Shown: in pieces, positions 46,413 through 58,287 of the stretch
How the letters are laid out: every line of letters begins with the position of its first letter
How positions within the stretch are numbered: the first letter of the stretch is position 1
NCBI RefSeq assembly: GCF_002343915.1
Contig: NZ_NETK01000001.1
Location: forward strand, 1,674,001 to 1,738,000
Length of the DNA: 64,000 nt
Origin: Nannocystis exedens
GTDB lineage: Bacteria > Myxococcota_A > Polyangia > Nannocystales > Nannocystaceae
Reading direction: 5' to 3'
The notes under the pieces: model-generated
Told to the model about the DNA's origin: nothing
What the model saw: only the letters and a program-made list of their open reading frames with translations
Database searches by the model: none
Translations under genes and position numbers: made by a program

Positions 46413-47519
46413 TCAACGGCCCGGCTTCTTGGTTACGGCCGCGCTCGGCTGCCACGCCACGTCATGGCGGACGCCGACGAACGACGGGAAGCGCGGCACC
46501 CCGCCGTCCGACAGCTCTTGATAGCGGAACGTGACGATCGTGCCGACCTCGGGCGGGGCGTTGCGGTCGGCGTCGGAGAGCCCGGTGCCGAGGGCGAACC
46601 GCGTGCCGTCGCGGAGCTCGACCAATAGCGCCCCCAGCCGCCCCTTGTGCTTGCCGGTGCCCGCCTGGTGCCCGACCACCCGCGCCTCGTCGTCGTGGAA
46701 CCGCTTGACCTTGAGCAGCGTGTGCGAGCGGCCGACCTCGTAGCGCGAGCCCGGCCGGCGCAGCATCAGGCCCTCGCCGCCGAGCGCTTCCACCCGCACA
46801 AGCTCACGCTGCAGGTGCTCCGGGCCCGCGCAGATCTCGTGCGCGTGCGCGCTGGCGAACGCCGGCCGGCGCCGCTCGAGCTCCGCGTGGTAGTGGCGCA
46901 TCCGCGCCTCGAAGTCCCCGTCGTGCCCGGGCGCGTCGAACACGAGGAACCGGATCTGCCGCCACGCGTCGCCGCCGTCCTGCCGCCGCACCACGCTCAC
47001 CGTGCGCTGGAACGCCTTGCGATCGAGCCACAGCTCGCCGTCCAGCGTGAAGTCGGGCAGCCCGGCCGTGAACCACTCGGGCGCGTGATAGACGTTGCCG
47101 AGCCGCGACACGAACCGCTTGCCGTCCCAGTAGGCCCGCACGCCGTCGAGCTTCTCGCTCATCCACCAGCCGGTCGGGTCGACATCGGGCTCGTACACGT
47201 GCGCCAGCAGCAGCGGCGGCGCCTGCTCGGCCGACTCCTCGCCGTCCTCGGAGCTGGCCTTCGGGCCAGCCTTGCTGGCCTTCGGGACAGCCGGCTTCGT
47301 CGCCCCCGTCGCCCCCGCCGGCGCGCCGATCCGCGCCAGCTCGACCGCCTCGCCGCGCAGCCCCTTGAGGTGCTTGCACGTGCGCCGGTCGATCGCCCCG
47401 CCCGCGTTACGCCACGCCGGGCAGGTGCACGAGTACACCCCGCCCACGTTCTTCAGCACGTACGGCTTCGCGCCGGACCCCTTGACCTCGACCGAGTCCC
47501 CATCTGCCAGATCGGGCAT
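46413..47519 (-). CDS. ATP-dependent DNA ligase with N-terminal SWIM zinc finger
   Basis: The protein has 368 residues. Residues 20-55 form a SWIM finger: YSCTCPAW with Cys 31 and 33, then CKH with Cys 48 and His 50. A Lys/Ala-rich linker follows. The nucleotidyltransferase starts near 102 with the active-site Lys 123 in SEKLDGVRAYWDG (motif I), FTLDGELW (III), EGLMLRRP (IV) and LLKVKRF (V); an OB-fold ends the protein. It lacks the helical DNA-binding domain of large ligases, so it is a minimal ligase; the SWIM finger may replace that domain for DNA contact. A repair role is likelier than replication. No Ku or polymerase gene is adjacent. Confidence 0.9.
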   Translation of the reverse strand: MPDLADGDSVEVKGSGAKPYVLKNVGGVYSCTCPAWRNAGGAIDRRTCKHLKGLRGEAVELARIGAPAGATGATKPAVPKASKAGPKASSEDGEESAEQAPPLLLAHVYEPDVDPTGWWMSEKLDGVRAYWDGKRFVSRLGNVYHAPEWFTAGLPDFTLDGELWLDRKAFQRTVSVVRRQDGGDAWRQIRFLVFDAPGHDGDFEARMRHYHAELERRRPAFASAHAHEICAGPEHLQRELVRVEALGGEGLMLRRPGSRYEVGRSHTLLKVKRFHDDEARVVGHQAGTGKHKGRLGALLVELRDGTRFALGTGLSDADRNAPPEVGTIVTFRYQELSDGGVPRFPSFVGVRHDVAWQPSAAVTKKPGR

Positions 47520-47612
47520 GTCCCATCCTTCGCCTTCGCGGCGGGACGAGCCTACCCGCTCGCGGCGACCCGCGGCAGATCGGGCCAGAGCATGCGCGAT
47601 CGATATCGAGCG

Positions 47613-48800
47613 CTACGGCGTCAGCAGGTCGAGCATCTTCGGCGCCAGCTGATCGCCGCTCAGCAGCGCGCGCTGCAGCACGAGCACCTGGATCCGCGGC
47701 GGCGGCCGCCCGCACACCCGGAAGGCCCTGGTCATGATCGCACGCTCGCCCTGGCGCACCCGCCCGTCGAGCACGCACGCGATCACCAGCGTGTGCAGGG
47801 CCGCCTTCTGCTCGGCGGGCAGCAATCGGCGCAGGCACTCGATGAAGCGCGGCGCGTCGTCGAGCGCCTCCGCGTCTGTCTCTCCGATCCTGCGCTTCAG
47901 GTCATCCAGCAGCTCGATCAGGTTCGGGTGGAAGTCGCGCGAGCGGACCACCGCGGTCCCGACCGCCCGCATCAACGCCTCGCGCAGCGCCGGCGACGGC
48001 TCGGGGTGCGGCGCCAGGACGAAGCCGAGCAGCTCGCTCGCCGCCGACGGCCCGATCGCCCGCAACCTCGCCTCGCGCAGCGCCCGGCGGCACACCAGCG
48101 CGTCCCACAGCGCGGTGATCGGCACGGCGACGAACGGGATCCAGGCCCGCAGCGCCGCGCGGCCGAAGATCCGCGTCAGCAGCGTGCGGGCGACGAACTT
48201 CGTCAGGCTGACCTTGGCCTTGTAGACCAGCGTCGCCAGCAAGATCCGCAGCCGCGACGCCTCGCGCCGCGGGTCGATGCCGAACATCGGCCGCGGCGGG
48301 TTCGGGATCTCGAGCGCCGCGCGGGCCAGCACCGCGGCGAAGATCTCGTCCTCGTCGTCGCCGTCGTCGCCCTCGTGGCGGACCACGTCCTGCCCGACCT
48401 CCTTGGCGCGGAACAGCGGCAGCCCGGCGGCGGCCGCCAGCTGATGCACCGAGTCGATCGCGTTCCAGTAGATCAGCGACAGCTCGACCGCCACCAGCGG
48501 CAGCGCGGCCAGCAGCGTGAGCAGCAAGAACTCGGCCCACGCGCCCCAGCTCGCGGCGCTCGGGTCGTCGCCGAGCAGCGGCTGCAGGGCGACGTTGGCG
48601 ACCGCCCCGAGCCCCGCGCACACCGCCCCGACGACCGCCGCGCGGCCGACCGCCAGGTACTCGATGCGACGCAGCGCACGGCGCTCGTCCGGGTTGAGGA
48701 AGTGGACCGGGTCGCGGGCGTCGGGGCGCGCCGCCTTGCCCGCGCGGCGCTTGAAATACCGCACGGCGAGCGCCTCGACCACGCGCCGCTTCTGCGTCAC
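47613..48800 (-). CDS. Membrane protein with TerB-like C-terminal helices, unknown function
   Basis: The 395-residue protein has two hydrophobic segments in the first 130 residues (VGRAAVVGAVCAGLGAVANV; FLLLTLLAALPLVAVELSLI), an acidic loop (HEGDDGDDEDEIF), a third near 210 (WIPFVAVPITALWDALVC) and a soluble end. The last 80 residues (RLLPAEQKAALHTLVIACVL, DGRVRQGERAIMTRAFRVCG) have the acidic/hydrophobic rhythm of TerB-type helical bundles. Function unknown. It lies between the ligase and the kinase-CNB gene on the same strand. Confidence 0.7.
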   Translation of the reverse strand: MTQKRRVVEALAVRYFKRRAGKAARPDARDPVHFLNPDERRALRRIEYLAVGRAAVVGAVCAGLGAVANVALQPLLGDDPSAASWGAWAEFLLLTLLAALPLVAVELSLIYWNAIDSVHQLAAAAGLPLFRAKEVGQDVVRHEGDDGDDEDEIFAAVLARAALEIPNPPRPMFGIDPRREASRLRILLATLVYKAKVSLTKFVARTLLTRIFGRAALRAWIPFVAVPITALWDALVCRRALREARLRAIGPSAASELLGFVLAPHPEPSPALREALMRAVGTAVVRSRDFHPNLIELLDDLKRRIGETDAEALDDAPRFIECLRRLLPAEQKAALHTLVIACVLDGRVRQGERAIMTRAFRVCGRPPPRIQVLVLQRALLSGDQLAPKMLDLLTP

Positions 48801-48850
48801 AGGCCCCCGATGCTAGCGCATCCGCGGCGACCGCGGCGGCGCGCTGGCGC

Positions 48851-50926
48851 TCACGGCAGGGCCAGGTCGACCTTCTTGGCCAGGATCGTCTTGGCCAGCG
48901 AGCGCAGGGCCGCCTCGCGCTCGGTCGCCACGCGCAGGCGCTCGGACAGCACCTCGATGACCGCGAGGCCGATGTCGCCGCTCTCGCGCACGATCTTGCG
49001 GAAGCGGTCGGCGCCCAGCATCAGCGCCCGCACCGGCTCCTCGGTGGCGAACACCCCGGCCGTGCGCGCCGACTGGCTGAGCACCGCGACCTCGCCGCAG
49101 ACATCGCCGGGCTTGAGGCGGTTGATGACGGCGCCGTCGCGCACGACCTCGACCGTGCCCTCGAGCAGGATGCACAGCGCGTCGCCTGGCGCCCCCTGCT
49201 CGAACACCGGCTGCAGCGGCGCGAACGCGACCTCGTGGCAGGCCTCGGCGATCGGCAGCAGCGCGGCCGTCGGCACCGCGTTGAACAGGCTGATCTTGCG
49301 CAGGAACATGATGCGGCCGATCAGCGTGCGCAGGCCGTGCGGCGCGCGCGAAGCGTCGATCTCCTCCTCCTCGTCGCCGCACAGCGTGCTGACCACGTTG
49401 AGCCACGGGTCGTCGATCGCCGGCCCGGGCCGCTGCAGGTCGGACGTCGAGATCGGCGACAGCTCGCGCGAGCGGGTCAGCCGCCGGCCGGCGCGGACGA
49501 TCCCGCTGAAGCACTTCTGGCTCAGCGTCAGCAGCAGCTCCATCGCCGCCTCGCGGGTCGGGCCCGACGTCGGCGTCGTCGACGGATAGATGCGCATGAA
49601 CACCCGCCAGTAGACGTCGCCGCCGGCGTCGCCGAGGCTGTCGACCTCGCTGTCGCTCTCGAGCCCGCGCACGATCAGCTGCGCCGCCTCGCGGTAGACC
49701 GCCATCAGCTCGCGGCGCAGGTCGGCCAGCCCCGGCTCGTCCAGCAGGGCCGTGCCCGCCACCGCGTCCTCGTCGCGCGGCCGCCCGGCCAGCCAGTAGT
49801 CGCACTCCTCCTCGAGCGGCCGCAGGCGGTCGAGCAGCAGGTGGGCCGCGTCGAGCGAGCGGCGAGCCAGCTCCGACCTCCGCATGCGCTCGCGCGAGCC
49901 CTCGAGGTACGCGTCGAGGTCGGCCAGCAGCTCGACCACCGAGCCGTAGCGGTGCTCGCGGTTCTTGCTGAGCGCGCGGCGGCAGATGTCCTCGACGCCC
50001 GGCGGGATCGGCCGGTTCGGCGCCCGCTTCGACGGCGGCTCGAGCTGCTCGACCATCACGCGCATCAGCACCTCCTTGGCGTTGGCGCCCTGGAAGGGCT
50101 GCGTGAGCGTGAGGATCTCGTAGAGGATCACGCCGAGCGACCAGATGTCGCTGCGGACGTCGAGGTCGTGGCCGGCCTTGGTGATCTGCTCCGGCGCCAT
50201 GTACTCCGGCGTGCCCGCGTGCATGTGCGCCCGCGCCTGCCGCCGCCCCTGTGGGCCCATCACCTGCGCCAGGCCCCAGTCGACCAGCACGACCTCGCCG
50301 TACTCGCCGATCAGCACGTTCTCCGGCTTGAGGTCGCAGTGCAGCACCCCGCGCGCGTGGGCGTAGGCGACCGCGCGGCACAGCTCGATGAAGCAGCCGA
50401 GCAGGCGGTACATGCCGAAGCTGTGCGTCGTCGCCGGGTCGCCCTCGTGCAGCGCGTCGATGATCTGCGACAGCGGCCGCCCGGTCAGCCGCTTCATCGT
50501 GTAGTAGAGCCCCAGCGTCGGGCTGCAGCCGAGGTCGTAGGCCGGCACGATGTTCGGGTGCTCGAGCCCGCCGGTGATGATCGCCTCCTCGACGAACGCC
50601 TGCACCCGCACCGGGTCGTTGACGTGGTGCGGCGACAGCACCTTGACCGCCACGGTGCGCCGGAGGCTGCGATCGGCCCCGAGGTAGACCACGCCGCCGC
50701 CGCCGCGGCCGAGCTGGTCACCGATCGCGTAGCGGCCGTCGCCGATGCCGTCGATCGGCGGCCCGAGCTCGTCGAGACCGGGGCTCACCTGCGGCTCGAC
50801 CTGGATGTCGCGGAGGTAGCGGACGATCTGCGGCTCGCTCGCGGTCACCGTCTGGCGGAGCTCCGCCATGACCGGCTCGTCCTCGTGGTCCAGCTTGTCC
50901 CACGGCCATCGCTTCGTCCCGCTCAT
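48851..50926 (-). CDS. Ser/Thr protein kinase fused to a cyclic-nucleotide-binding domain
   Basis: The protein has 691 residues from MSGTKRWPWDKLDHED. Kinase domain about 70-350: QLGRGGGGVVYLGADRSLRR, Lys in VAVKVLSPHH, catalytic HCDLKPENVLI (Cys for Arg), DWG in VLVDWGLAQV instead of DFG, and AGTPEYMAPEQ. About 200 helical residues follow. The C-terminal domain (about 545-665) is of CRP/CNB type: FNAVPTAALLPIAEACHEVA, FEQGAPGDALCILLEGTVEV, LKPGDVCGEVAVLSQSARTA, where GE and R-T-A match the phosphate-binding cassette. There is no membrane helix. Cyclic nucleotide or a degenerate ligand probably gates the kinase, as in eukaryotic PKG, but here the sensor is C-terminal. Confidence 0.92.
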   Translation of the reverse strand: MSGTKRWPWDKLDHEDEPVMAELRQTVTASEPQIVRYLRDIQVEPQVSPGLDELGPPIDGIGDGRYAIGDQLGRGGGGVVYLGADRSLRRTVAVKVLSPHHVNDPVRVQAFVEEAIITGGLEHPNIVPAYDLGCSPTLGLYYTMKRLTGRPLSQIIDALHEGDPATTHSFGMYRLLGCFIELCRAVAYAHARGVLHCDLKPENVLIGEYGEVVLVDWGLAQVMGPQGRRQARAHMHAGTPEYMAPEQITKAGHDLDVRSDIWSLGVILYEILTLTQPFQGANAKEVLMRVMVEQLEPPSKRAPNRPIPPGVEDICRRALSKNREHRYGSVVELLADLDAYLEGSRERMRRSELARRSLDAAHLLLDRLRPLEEECDYWLAGRPRDEDAVAGTALLDEPGLADLRRELMAVYREAAQLIVRGLESDSEVDSLGDAGGDVYWRVFMRIYPSTTPTSGPTREAAMELLLTLSQKCFSGIVRAGRRLTRSRELSPISTSDLQRPGPAIDDPWLNVVSTLCGDEEEEIDASRAPHGLRTLIGRIMFLRKISLFNAVPTAALLPIAEACHEVAFAPLQPVFEQGAPGDALCILLEGTVEVVRDGAVINRLKPGDVCGEVAVLSQSARTAGVFATEEPVRALMLGADRFRKIVRESGDIGLAVIEVLSERLRVATEREAALRSLAKTILAKKVDLALP

Positions 50927-51074
50927 GCGCGGACCACAGCATAACAAAGGACAGGGGCGCGCGATCGCGCTCCATGGCTCTGCGCCGCGTCGGCGCCCCC
51001 GGACACGGGGTGCCCCCCGCGGCTCGTTCCGCCCACATCGCCCGCTCCCGGCCGTCCGCGGCCGACGCTGCCGG

Positions 51075-51446
51075 TCACGCCTCCGCTCGCGGCGCCGCCT
51101 CGGCCACCGCCGCCAGCAGGTCGCTGATCTCGAACGGCTTGGCGATGCAGGCCACCGCCTGCAGCTGCGTCGTCCGCTGCGTCGCCCGCGTGTCGCCCGT
51201 GATCACGATCGTCGGGATGTCCGCCATCGACGGGTCGCGCAGCATCTGCTCGCGCAGCTCCCAGCCGCTCATCACCGGCATCATCAGGTCGAGCAGGATG
51301 AGGCTCGGCCGCAGGCCGGCCTGGAGCAGCAGCAGCGCCTCCTTGCCGTTCGGCGCCGTGACGACCTCGTAGCCCTCGCCCTCGAGGACCAGGCCCATCG
51401 TCTCGCGGATGTCCCTGTCGTCCTCGACCAATAGTACCGGACTCAC
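51075..51446 (-). CDS. Single-domain response regulator
   Basis: The 123-residue receiver starts at a GTG that overlaps the stop of the upstream kinase gene (GTGA). Acidic pocket Glu 8-Asp 9-Asp 10, phosphorylation Asp 53 in LILLDLMMPVMSGWE, Thr in TIVITGDTR, and Lys in CIAKPFEISDL are all present. There is no output domain, so it should act by protein contact or in a phosphorelay. It is translationally coupled to the histidine kinase, its likely phosphodonor. Confidence 0.93.
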   Translation of the reverse strand: MSPVLLVEDDRDIRETMGLVLEGEGYEVVTAPNGKEALLLLQAGLRPSLILLDLMMPVMSGWELREQMLRDPSMADIPTIVITGDTRATQRTTQLQAVACIAKPFEISDLLAAVAEAAPRAEA

Positions 51447-52822
51447 GACGAGGTCTCCTGGCGCTCGGCGGGCCGCTCGACCACGAGCCCCTGGGGCGGC
51501 GGCGCCAGCGGGAGGTCGACCGTGAACGTCGCCCCGACGCCGAGCCGCGACTCGACCGCGATCCGGCCGCCGTGCATCTCGACGAAGCGACGGGCGATGT
51601 AGAGCCCGAGCCCGAGCCCGCCGTGGGTCTCGACCGGGGCCGCGCGCTCGAACGGGTCGAAGATCCGCTCGAGCGCCTCCGCGGCGATGCCGATCCCGCG
51701 GTCGGCCACCTGCAGGCGCGCGCCTTCCCCGTGCAGCGTGATCGTCACGTCGATCGGCCGCCCCTCCCCGTACTTGATCGCGTTCGTCAGCAGGTTGGTG
51801 ACGATCTGGTCGAGGCGGGCCGGATCCCACAGGCCCACCGCCGACTCGGCCCCGTGCAGGCGGATCTGCCCCGCGGCCGCCGTCTCGCTCGCCGACAGCA
51901 GATCGATCACCGCGTCGGTCACCGCCACCAGGTCGACCTGCGACCGCTCGAGGCGGACGCGGCCGATCTGCAGGCGCGTCGTGTCGAGCATCTCCGACAC
52001 CAGCAGCTCGAGCCGACGCAGCTGGCGGTGCAGCACCCCGACCGAGTGCCGCGCCGCCTCCGGCAGCTCCACGCCCTCGAGCCGGCGCAGCGCCAGCTTG
52101 GTCGCCGTCAGCGGCGTCGACAGCTCGTGCGAGGCGATGCGGATGAACTCGTCGCGGACCCGGAGCTGGCGGCTCTGCTCGCGCTCGATGGCCAGCACCC
52201 GCTCCGCGTCGAGCGACAGCGGCAGCCGCGTCCGCTCCGCCGGCTGGTCGACCACCGCCTCCCAGCTCTCGACGGCGCCCGTGGCCAGGTCGAACTTGTG
52301 CTTCAGCGTCTCGAACGACTTGCCGAACCCGGCCAGGCCGTCGTGGATGACCGCGCTGAGCGGGCAGGACACGAACGGCTCGCCGCCGGCGGCGTCCAGC
52401 CGCTCGTAGGCGCGGAGCCCGAGCAGGCGGTGCCAGCGGGCCTGGATCAGGTTGTCCTCCCACTTGACCACCTCGAGGTCGGCGAAGCCGTGGGCGACGA
52501 AGAAGCCGATCGTCTTCTCGAGCACTTCGTCGCGCGTGCGCGGTCCGCCGAGGTCGTAGCCGACCTCCTCGAGGTACTCGCGGATCCGCCGGCCCAGCTC
52601 GCGCACCAGCACCCGCACCGACGCCGGGTCGTAGAGGAACAGCGTACGCCCGAGGCCGTACACGTACGCCTCGTACAGCGCCCGGCGGAACTCGGCCGCG
52701 CGCGACGCCTGCGCCTCGCGGGCCGCCAGCGCTTGCTCGAGCTGGGCCACGCGCTGGCGGAGAGCACGAACCTCCTCCGTGTCCCCGGTTACAGCGGCGT
52801 CAGCAGGAGCCGGAGTGGGCAC
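51443..52822 (-). CDS. Soluble sensor histidine kinase
   Basis: The 459-residue protein starts with a short coiled coil (RALRQRVAQLEQALAAREAQ). Residues 45-205 form an unrecognised sensor domain (EAYVYGLGRTLFLYDPASVR, RRIREYLEEVGYDLGGP, then a Cys-containing FVSCPLSAVIHDGLAGFGK). Then HisKA with IASHELSTPL (His 232) and the ATPase with NLLTNAIKYGEG, DRGIGIAAEALE, GGLGLGLYIARRFVEMHGGR. There are no membrane helices, so it senses a cytoplasmic signal. The Cys and the shape of the sensor region recall V4R/heme-NO-binding-like domains, which is a weak guess. Forms a coupled pair with the receiver gene. Confidence 0.93.
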   Translation of the reverse strand: MPTPAPADAAVTGDTEEVRALRQRVAQLEQALAAREAQASRAAEFRRALYEAYVYGLGRTLFLYDPASVRVLVRELGRRIREYLEEVGYDLGGPRTRDEVLEKTIGFFVAHGFADLEVVKWEDNLIQARWHRLLGLRAYERLDAAGGEPFVSCPLSAVIHDGLAGFGKSFETLKHKFDLATGAVESWEAVVDQPAERTRLPLSLDAERVLAIEREQSRQLRVRDEFIRIASHELSTPLTATKLALRRLEGVELPEAARHSVGVLHRQLRRLELLVSEMLDTTRLQIGRVRLERSQVDLVAVTDAVIDLLSASETAAAGQIRLHGAESAVGLWDPARLDQIVTNLLTNAIKYGEGRPIDVTITLHGEGARLQVADRGIGIAAEALERIFDPFERAAPVETHGGLGLGLYIARRFVEMHGGRIAVESRLGVGATFTVDLPLAPPPQGLVVERPAERQETSS

Positions 52823-52952
52823 TTCGCTTCCCCCTGAGGCTCACGGTATCACGCCCCTCCCTGGCGGCAAGCGATGCGCGCGCGGGGCGGCACGCGCCGC
52901 AGGAGCCCGCCGCGCACCTGCGCGCGCCCGTCCCGCGAGCGGGCGGACGAGC

Positions 52953-53414
52953 TCAGGCGAGGAACGGCGCCAGCGTGCGCGCGAGCCCCGGCACTGCGAT
53001 GCGGACGTGGGCCTCGGCCGAGTCGCGCAGGCGATCATAGGTCTTGCGCAGCGGGCCGCTGGCCTTGGCCGCGCGGCGGTCGGTGACGGTGAGCAGCGCC
53101 TGGGCGACGCGCGGCGCCTCGGTGGTGACGTGGGCGGCGAACACTTCGGGCAGCGGCGCGCCGTCGCGGGCGGCCTGCTCGCGGCTCTCGACGTACACCG
53201 GCTCGAGCGCCGCGGCGAACTCGGGCAGCAGGCGGTCGACGACGTCGGCCACCATCGACGGGCGGATCGCCGCGACCAGCTTGTAACCTGCCTTGATGGC
53301 CAGGGCCGAAAGGCCAGTCTTGCTCTTGACCTCGGCGTCGATCAGCGACGCGCACGCGCGGACCACCTGCGGACGAACGTCTTCCCGGGTGAAGATCTCG
53401 ACTAAGGTGGCCAT
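52953..53414 (-). CDS. DUF6918-like small protein
   Basis: This 153-residue all-helical protein opens MATLVEIFTREDVRPQVVRA. The segments LIDAEVKSKTGLSALAIKAG and VDRLLPEFAAALEPVYVESR match the pattern I recall for the DUF6918 family, found in actinobacteria and myxobacteria. Function is unknown. No signal or membrane segment; a Lys/Ala region follows near 110 (TDRRAAKASGPLRKTYDRLR). It is a single gene, convergent with nothing and followed by a 130-base gap. Confidence 0.75.
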   Translation of the reverse strand: MATLVEIFTREDVRPQVVRACASLIDAEVKSKTGLSALAIKAGYKLVAAIRPSMVADVVDRLLPEFAAALEPVYVESREQAARDGAPLPEVFAAHVTTEAPRVAQALLTVTDRRAAKASGPLRKTYDRLRDSAEAHVRIAVPGLARTLAPFLA

Positions 53415-53685
53415 GGGCTCGCTTTATGGCCGATTTCCCGCGGCGGCGCAAGCCGACGCGCCCGCGCTGCGGGTGGCCTGAAGCGCCGTTTTTGCACCCC
53501 CCGTGGCCGCCGCGTCAAGGTCCGACGACCGCGCGCCGCACCCCGCGGCCCCGCACGCGCCCCGCCGCGCGACTCGGTGCTTCCGCACACGCCGCCGGCG
53601 AAACCTCGCCGTCGGTCCGCCGCGGGCCTCGGCGCTCGCCGCGACCGCGTTTACGGCGGGCGTGAGTGTGCCAAGATGCACGCGC

Positions 53686-56021
<2,336 letters not shown>

Positions 56022-56025
<4 letters not shown>

Positions 56026-58037
56026 AGTACGTCCTCAAGTCGAGCGCACCCACGCGCCAGCCGTTCGACCTCTCGCGCGAGCTCAACGCCCAGCAGCTCG
56101 CGGTCGTCGAGGCCGACCCTGGCGAGATCCTCGTGCTCGCCGGCGCCGGCACCGGCAAGACCCGCACGCTCACCTATCGCGTCGCGCGCCTGGTCGCCGG
56201 CGGCTGCCAGCCCGAGCGGATCCTCCTGTGCACATTCACCAATCGCGCCGCGCGCGAGATGGTCGGGCGGGTCGAGTCGCTGCTCGGCGTCGAGATGCGG
56301 CGCTGCTCGGCCGGCACCTTCCACCACGTCGGCAACCGGATCCTCCGCCGCTACGGCGCCGCGATCGGCCTCTCGCCCGACTTCGGCATCCTCGACCCGG
56401 AGGACGCGCGCACCCTGCTCGGCGCCGTGGTGGCCGAGTTCGGCCTGCAGACCCTGACCGCCCGCCGCTTCCCCCAGCCGAAGGTGCTGGCCAACCTCAT
56501 CAGCCTGGCCGCCAACACCCGCAAGCCGCTGCTGCAGGTGGTCGAGGAGCACGGCCTGCGCCTGCTCGATCAGGCCGTCATGGTCGAGGAGGTCGCGGTC
56601 CGCTTCGCCGAGCGCAAGCGGCAGATGAACGTGTGCGACTTCGACGACCTCCTGCTCCACTGGCTGCGCCTGCTCGAGGACCCGCGGCTGGCGGAGGTCG
56701 CCGCGCTGGTGCGCTCGGCCTACGACCACGTGCTCGTCGACGAGTACCAGGACGTGAGCGCGATCCAGGGCGCGCTGGTCGACGCCATGGCCAAAGAGCA
56801 CGGCAGCCTGGTGTGCGTCGGCGACGACGCCCAGTCGATCTACGGCTTCCGCGGCGCCGACTTCGCCCAGATCGCCGAGTTCCGCGCCCGTCACCCGGGC
56901 GCGCGGCTGTATCCGCTGACCATCAATTACCGCTCGACGCCCGAGGTGCTCGCGCTCGCCAATCGCAGCATCGCCCGCAACGTCAAGCAATACCCCAAGG
57001 AGCTGGTCGCGGTGAAGAAGTCGGGGCCGAAGCCGGCCGTGATCCCGCTGCGCGACGTGTTCCAGCAGGCCGAGTTCATCGCCCAGCGCGTGCTCGAGCT
57101 GCACCACGAGTACGACCTCCCGCTCTCGCGCATGGCCGTGCTCTACCGCAACCACTCGCACAGCCTCGAGCTGCAGGTCGAGCTGACGCGGCGGCAGATC
57201 CCGTACACCGTGCGCAGCGGCCTCCGCTTCTTCGAGCAGGCCCACATCAAGGACGTGGTCGCCTACCTGCGCGCGCGCCAGAACCCGCAGGACAGCCTGT
57301 CGTGGATCCGCCTGTTGCGGCTGTGGCCGGGCGTCGGCGCGCAGACGGCCGAGCAGCTGGCGGTGCTGCTGGCCAAAGAGACAGCCGCGGGCACCGCCTC
57401 GTCGGCGCAGGTGCTGGCCGAGCAGGCCGGCCAGGCGCGCGGGCGGGCCCGGCCGGCGCTCGAGCGGCTGGCCGAGCTGTGGGCGCTCCTCGAGAACCCC
57501 GACCTGCGCAGCCCCGGGGCGATGATCCGCGAGGTCGTCGCCCGCCACTACGGCGAATACACCGAGCGCAACTTCCCCAACGCCGCCGCGCGCAAGGACG
57601 ACCTCGAGCACCTCGCCGGCTACGCCGAGCGCTACGACGGCGCCAACGAGTTCCTCAGCGAGCTCGCGCTGGTCCAGGGCATGAGCGCCGAGAACGTGCT
57701 CGGCGCCGAGGAGCCCGACGACATGCTGGTGCTGTCGACCGTCCACCAGGCCAAGGGCCTCGAGTGGCCGATCTGCTTCGTCCTGTGGCTGGCCGAGGGC
57801 CGCTTCCCGATGGCCACCTCGGTGCGCGACCCGGCCGACCTCGAGGAGGAGCGGCGCCTGTTCTACGTCGCCGCCACCCGCGCCGCCGACGAGCTGTACT
57901 GCTGCTATCCCGTGATCGAGGAGACCCGCGACGGGCCGTCGCACATCATGCGCCCGAGCCGCTTTTTGGTCGAGATCGACCACAACCCGGCGGTGTTCGA
58001 GCGCTGGCAGATCGAAGAGGCGCCGGCGACCGGCTGA
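56022..58037 (+). CDS. UvrD/PcrA/Rep-type superfamily 1 DNA helicase
   Basis: The protein has 671 residues. Q-motif region [14 protein letters not shown], Walker [12 protein letters not shown] (Lys 46), [10 protein letters not shown] (Ia), LVDEYQDVS (II, Asp-Glu), [15 protein letters not shown] (III), NYRSTPEVL (IV), [16 protein letters not shown] (V) and [15 protein letters not shown] (VI). It unwinds DNA 3'-5' for excision repair or replication restart. The length is on the short side of UvrD, nearer Rep/PcrA, with no C-terminal RNAP-binding tail. It starts on the last codon of the S9 peptidase, so both share an mRNA despite unrelated roles. A 20-base perfect palindrome follows 8 bases after the stop. 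Confidence 0.94.
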
Positions 58038-58040
58038 CCT

Positions 58041-58105
58041 CGGGGGCATGTCCGCGCGGACATGCGCCCTGGAGCATGTTCGCTCGCACATGCCCGGACG
58101 GACAC
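58041..58105. repeat. Hairpin array with a perfect 20-base palindrome
   Basis: GCATGTCCGCGCGGACATGC (58046-58065) is its own exact reverse complement; GAGCATGTTCGCTCGCACAT (58072-58091) and CATGCCCGGACGGACA follow. The array begins directly after the helicase stop codon. Confidence 0.78.
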
Positions 58106-58220
58106 ACCGAGGATTTGCCGCCCGCTCCGCGGCCGATCTCGCCGCAAGAATTGCCGGCGCGGGCGGATCGGCGGGAGAATCACCGATCGGTCAATCGGCG
58201 GCGAATCGCCGCAGGGCACG

Positions 58221-58250
58221 AAAAAGGCCGCCCCGGACGGGAGCGGCCTC
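58221..58250 (-). terminator. Intrinsic terminator of the histone gene
   Basis: On the minus strand AGGCCGCTCC-cgtcc-GGGGCGGCCT makes a 10-bp stem (one G-T pair) followed by TTTTTC. It is the best standard terminator in the window and lies 38 bases after the histone stop. Read from the plus strand, the stem is followed by CTTTCTTC, so it may also stop helicase transcripts. Confidence 0.85.
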
Positions 58251-58287
58251 TTTCTTCGCCACGTGCGACCCTTCGGGGTCGAACGGC

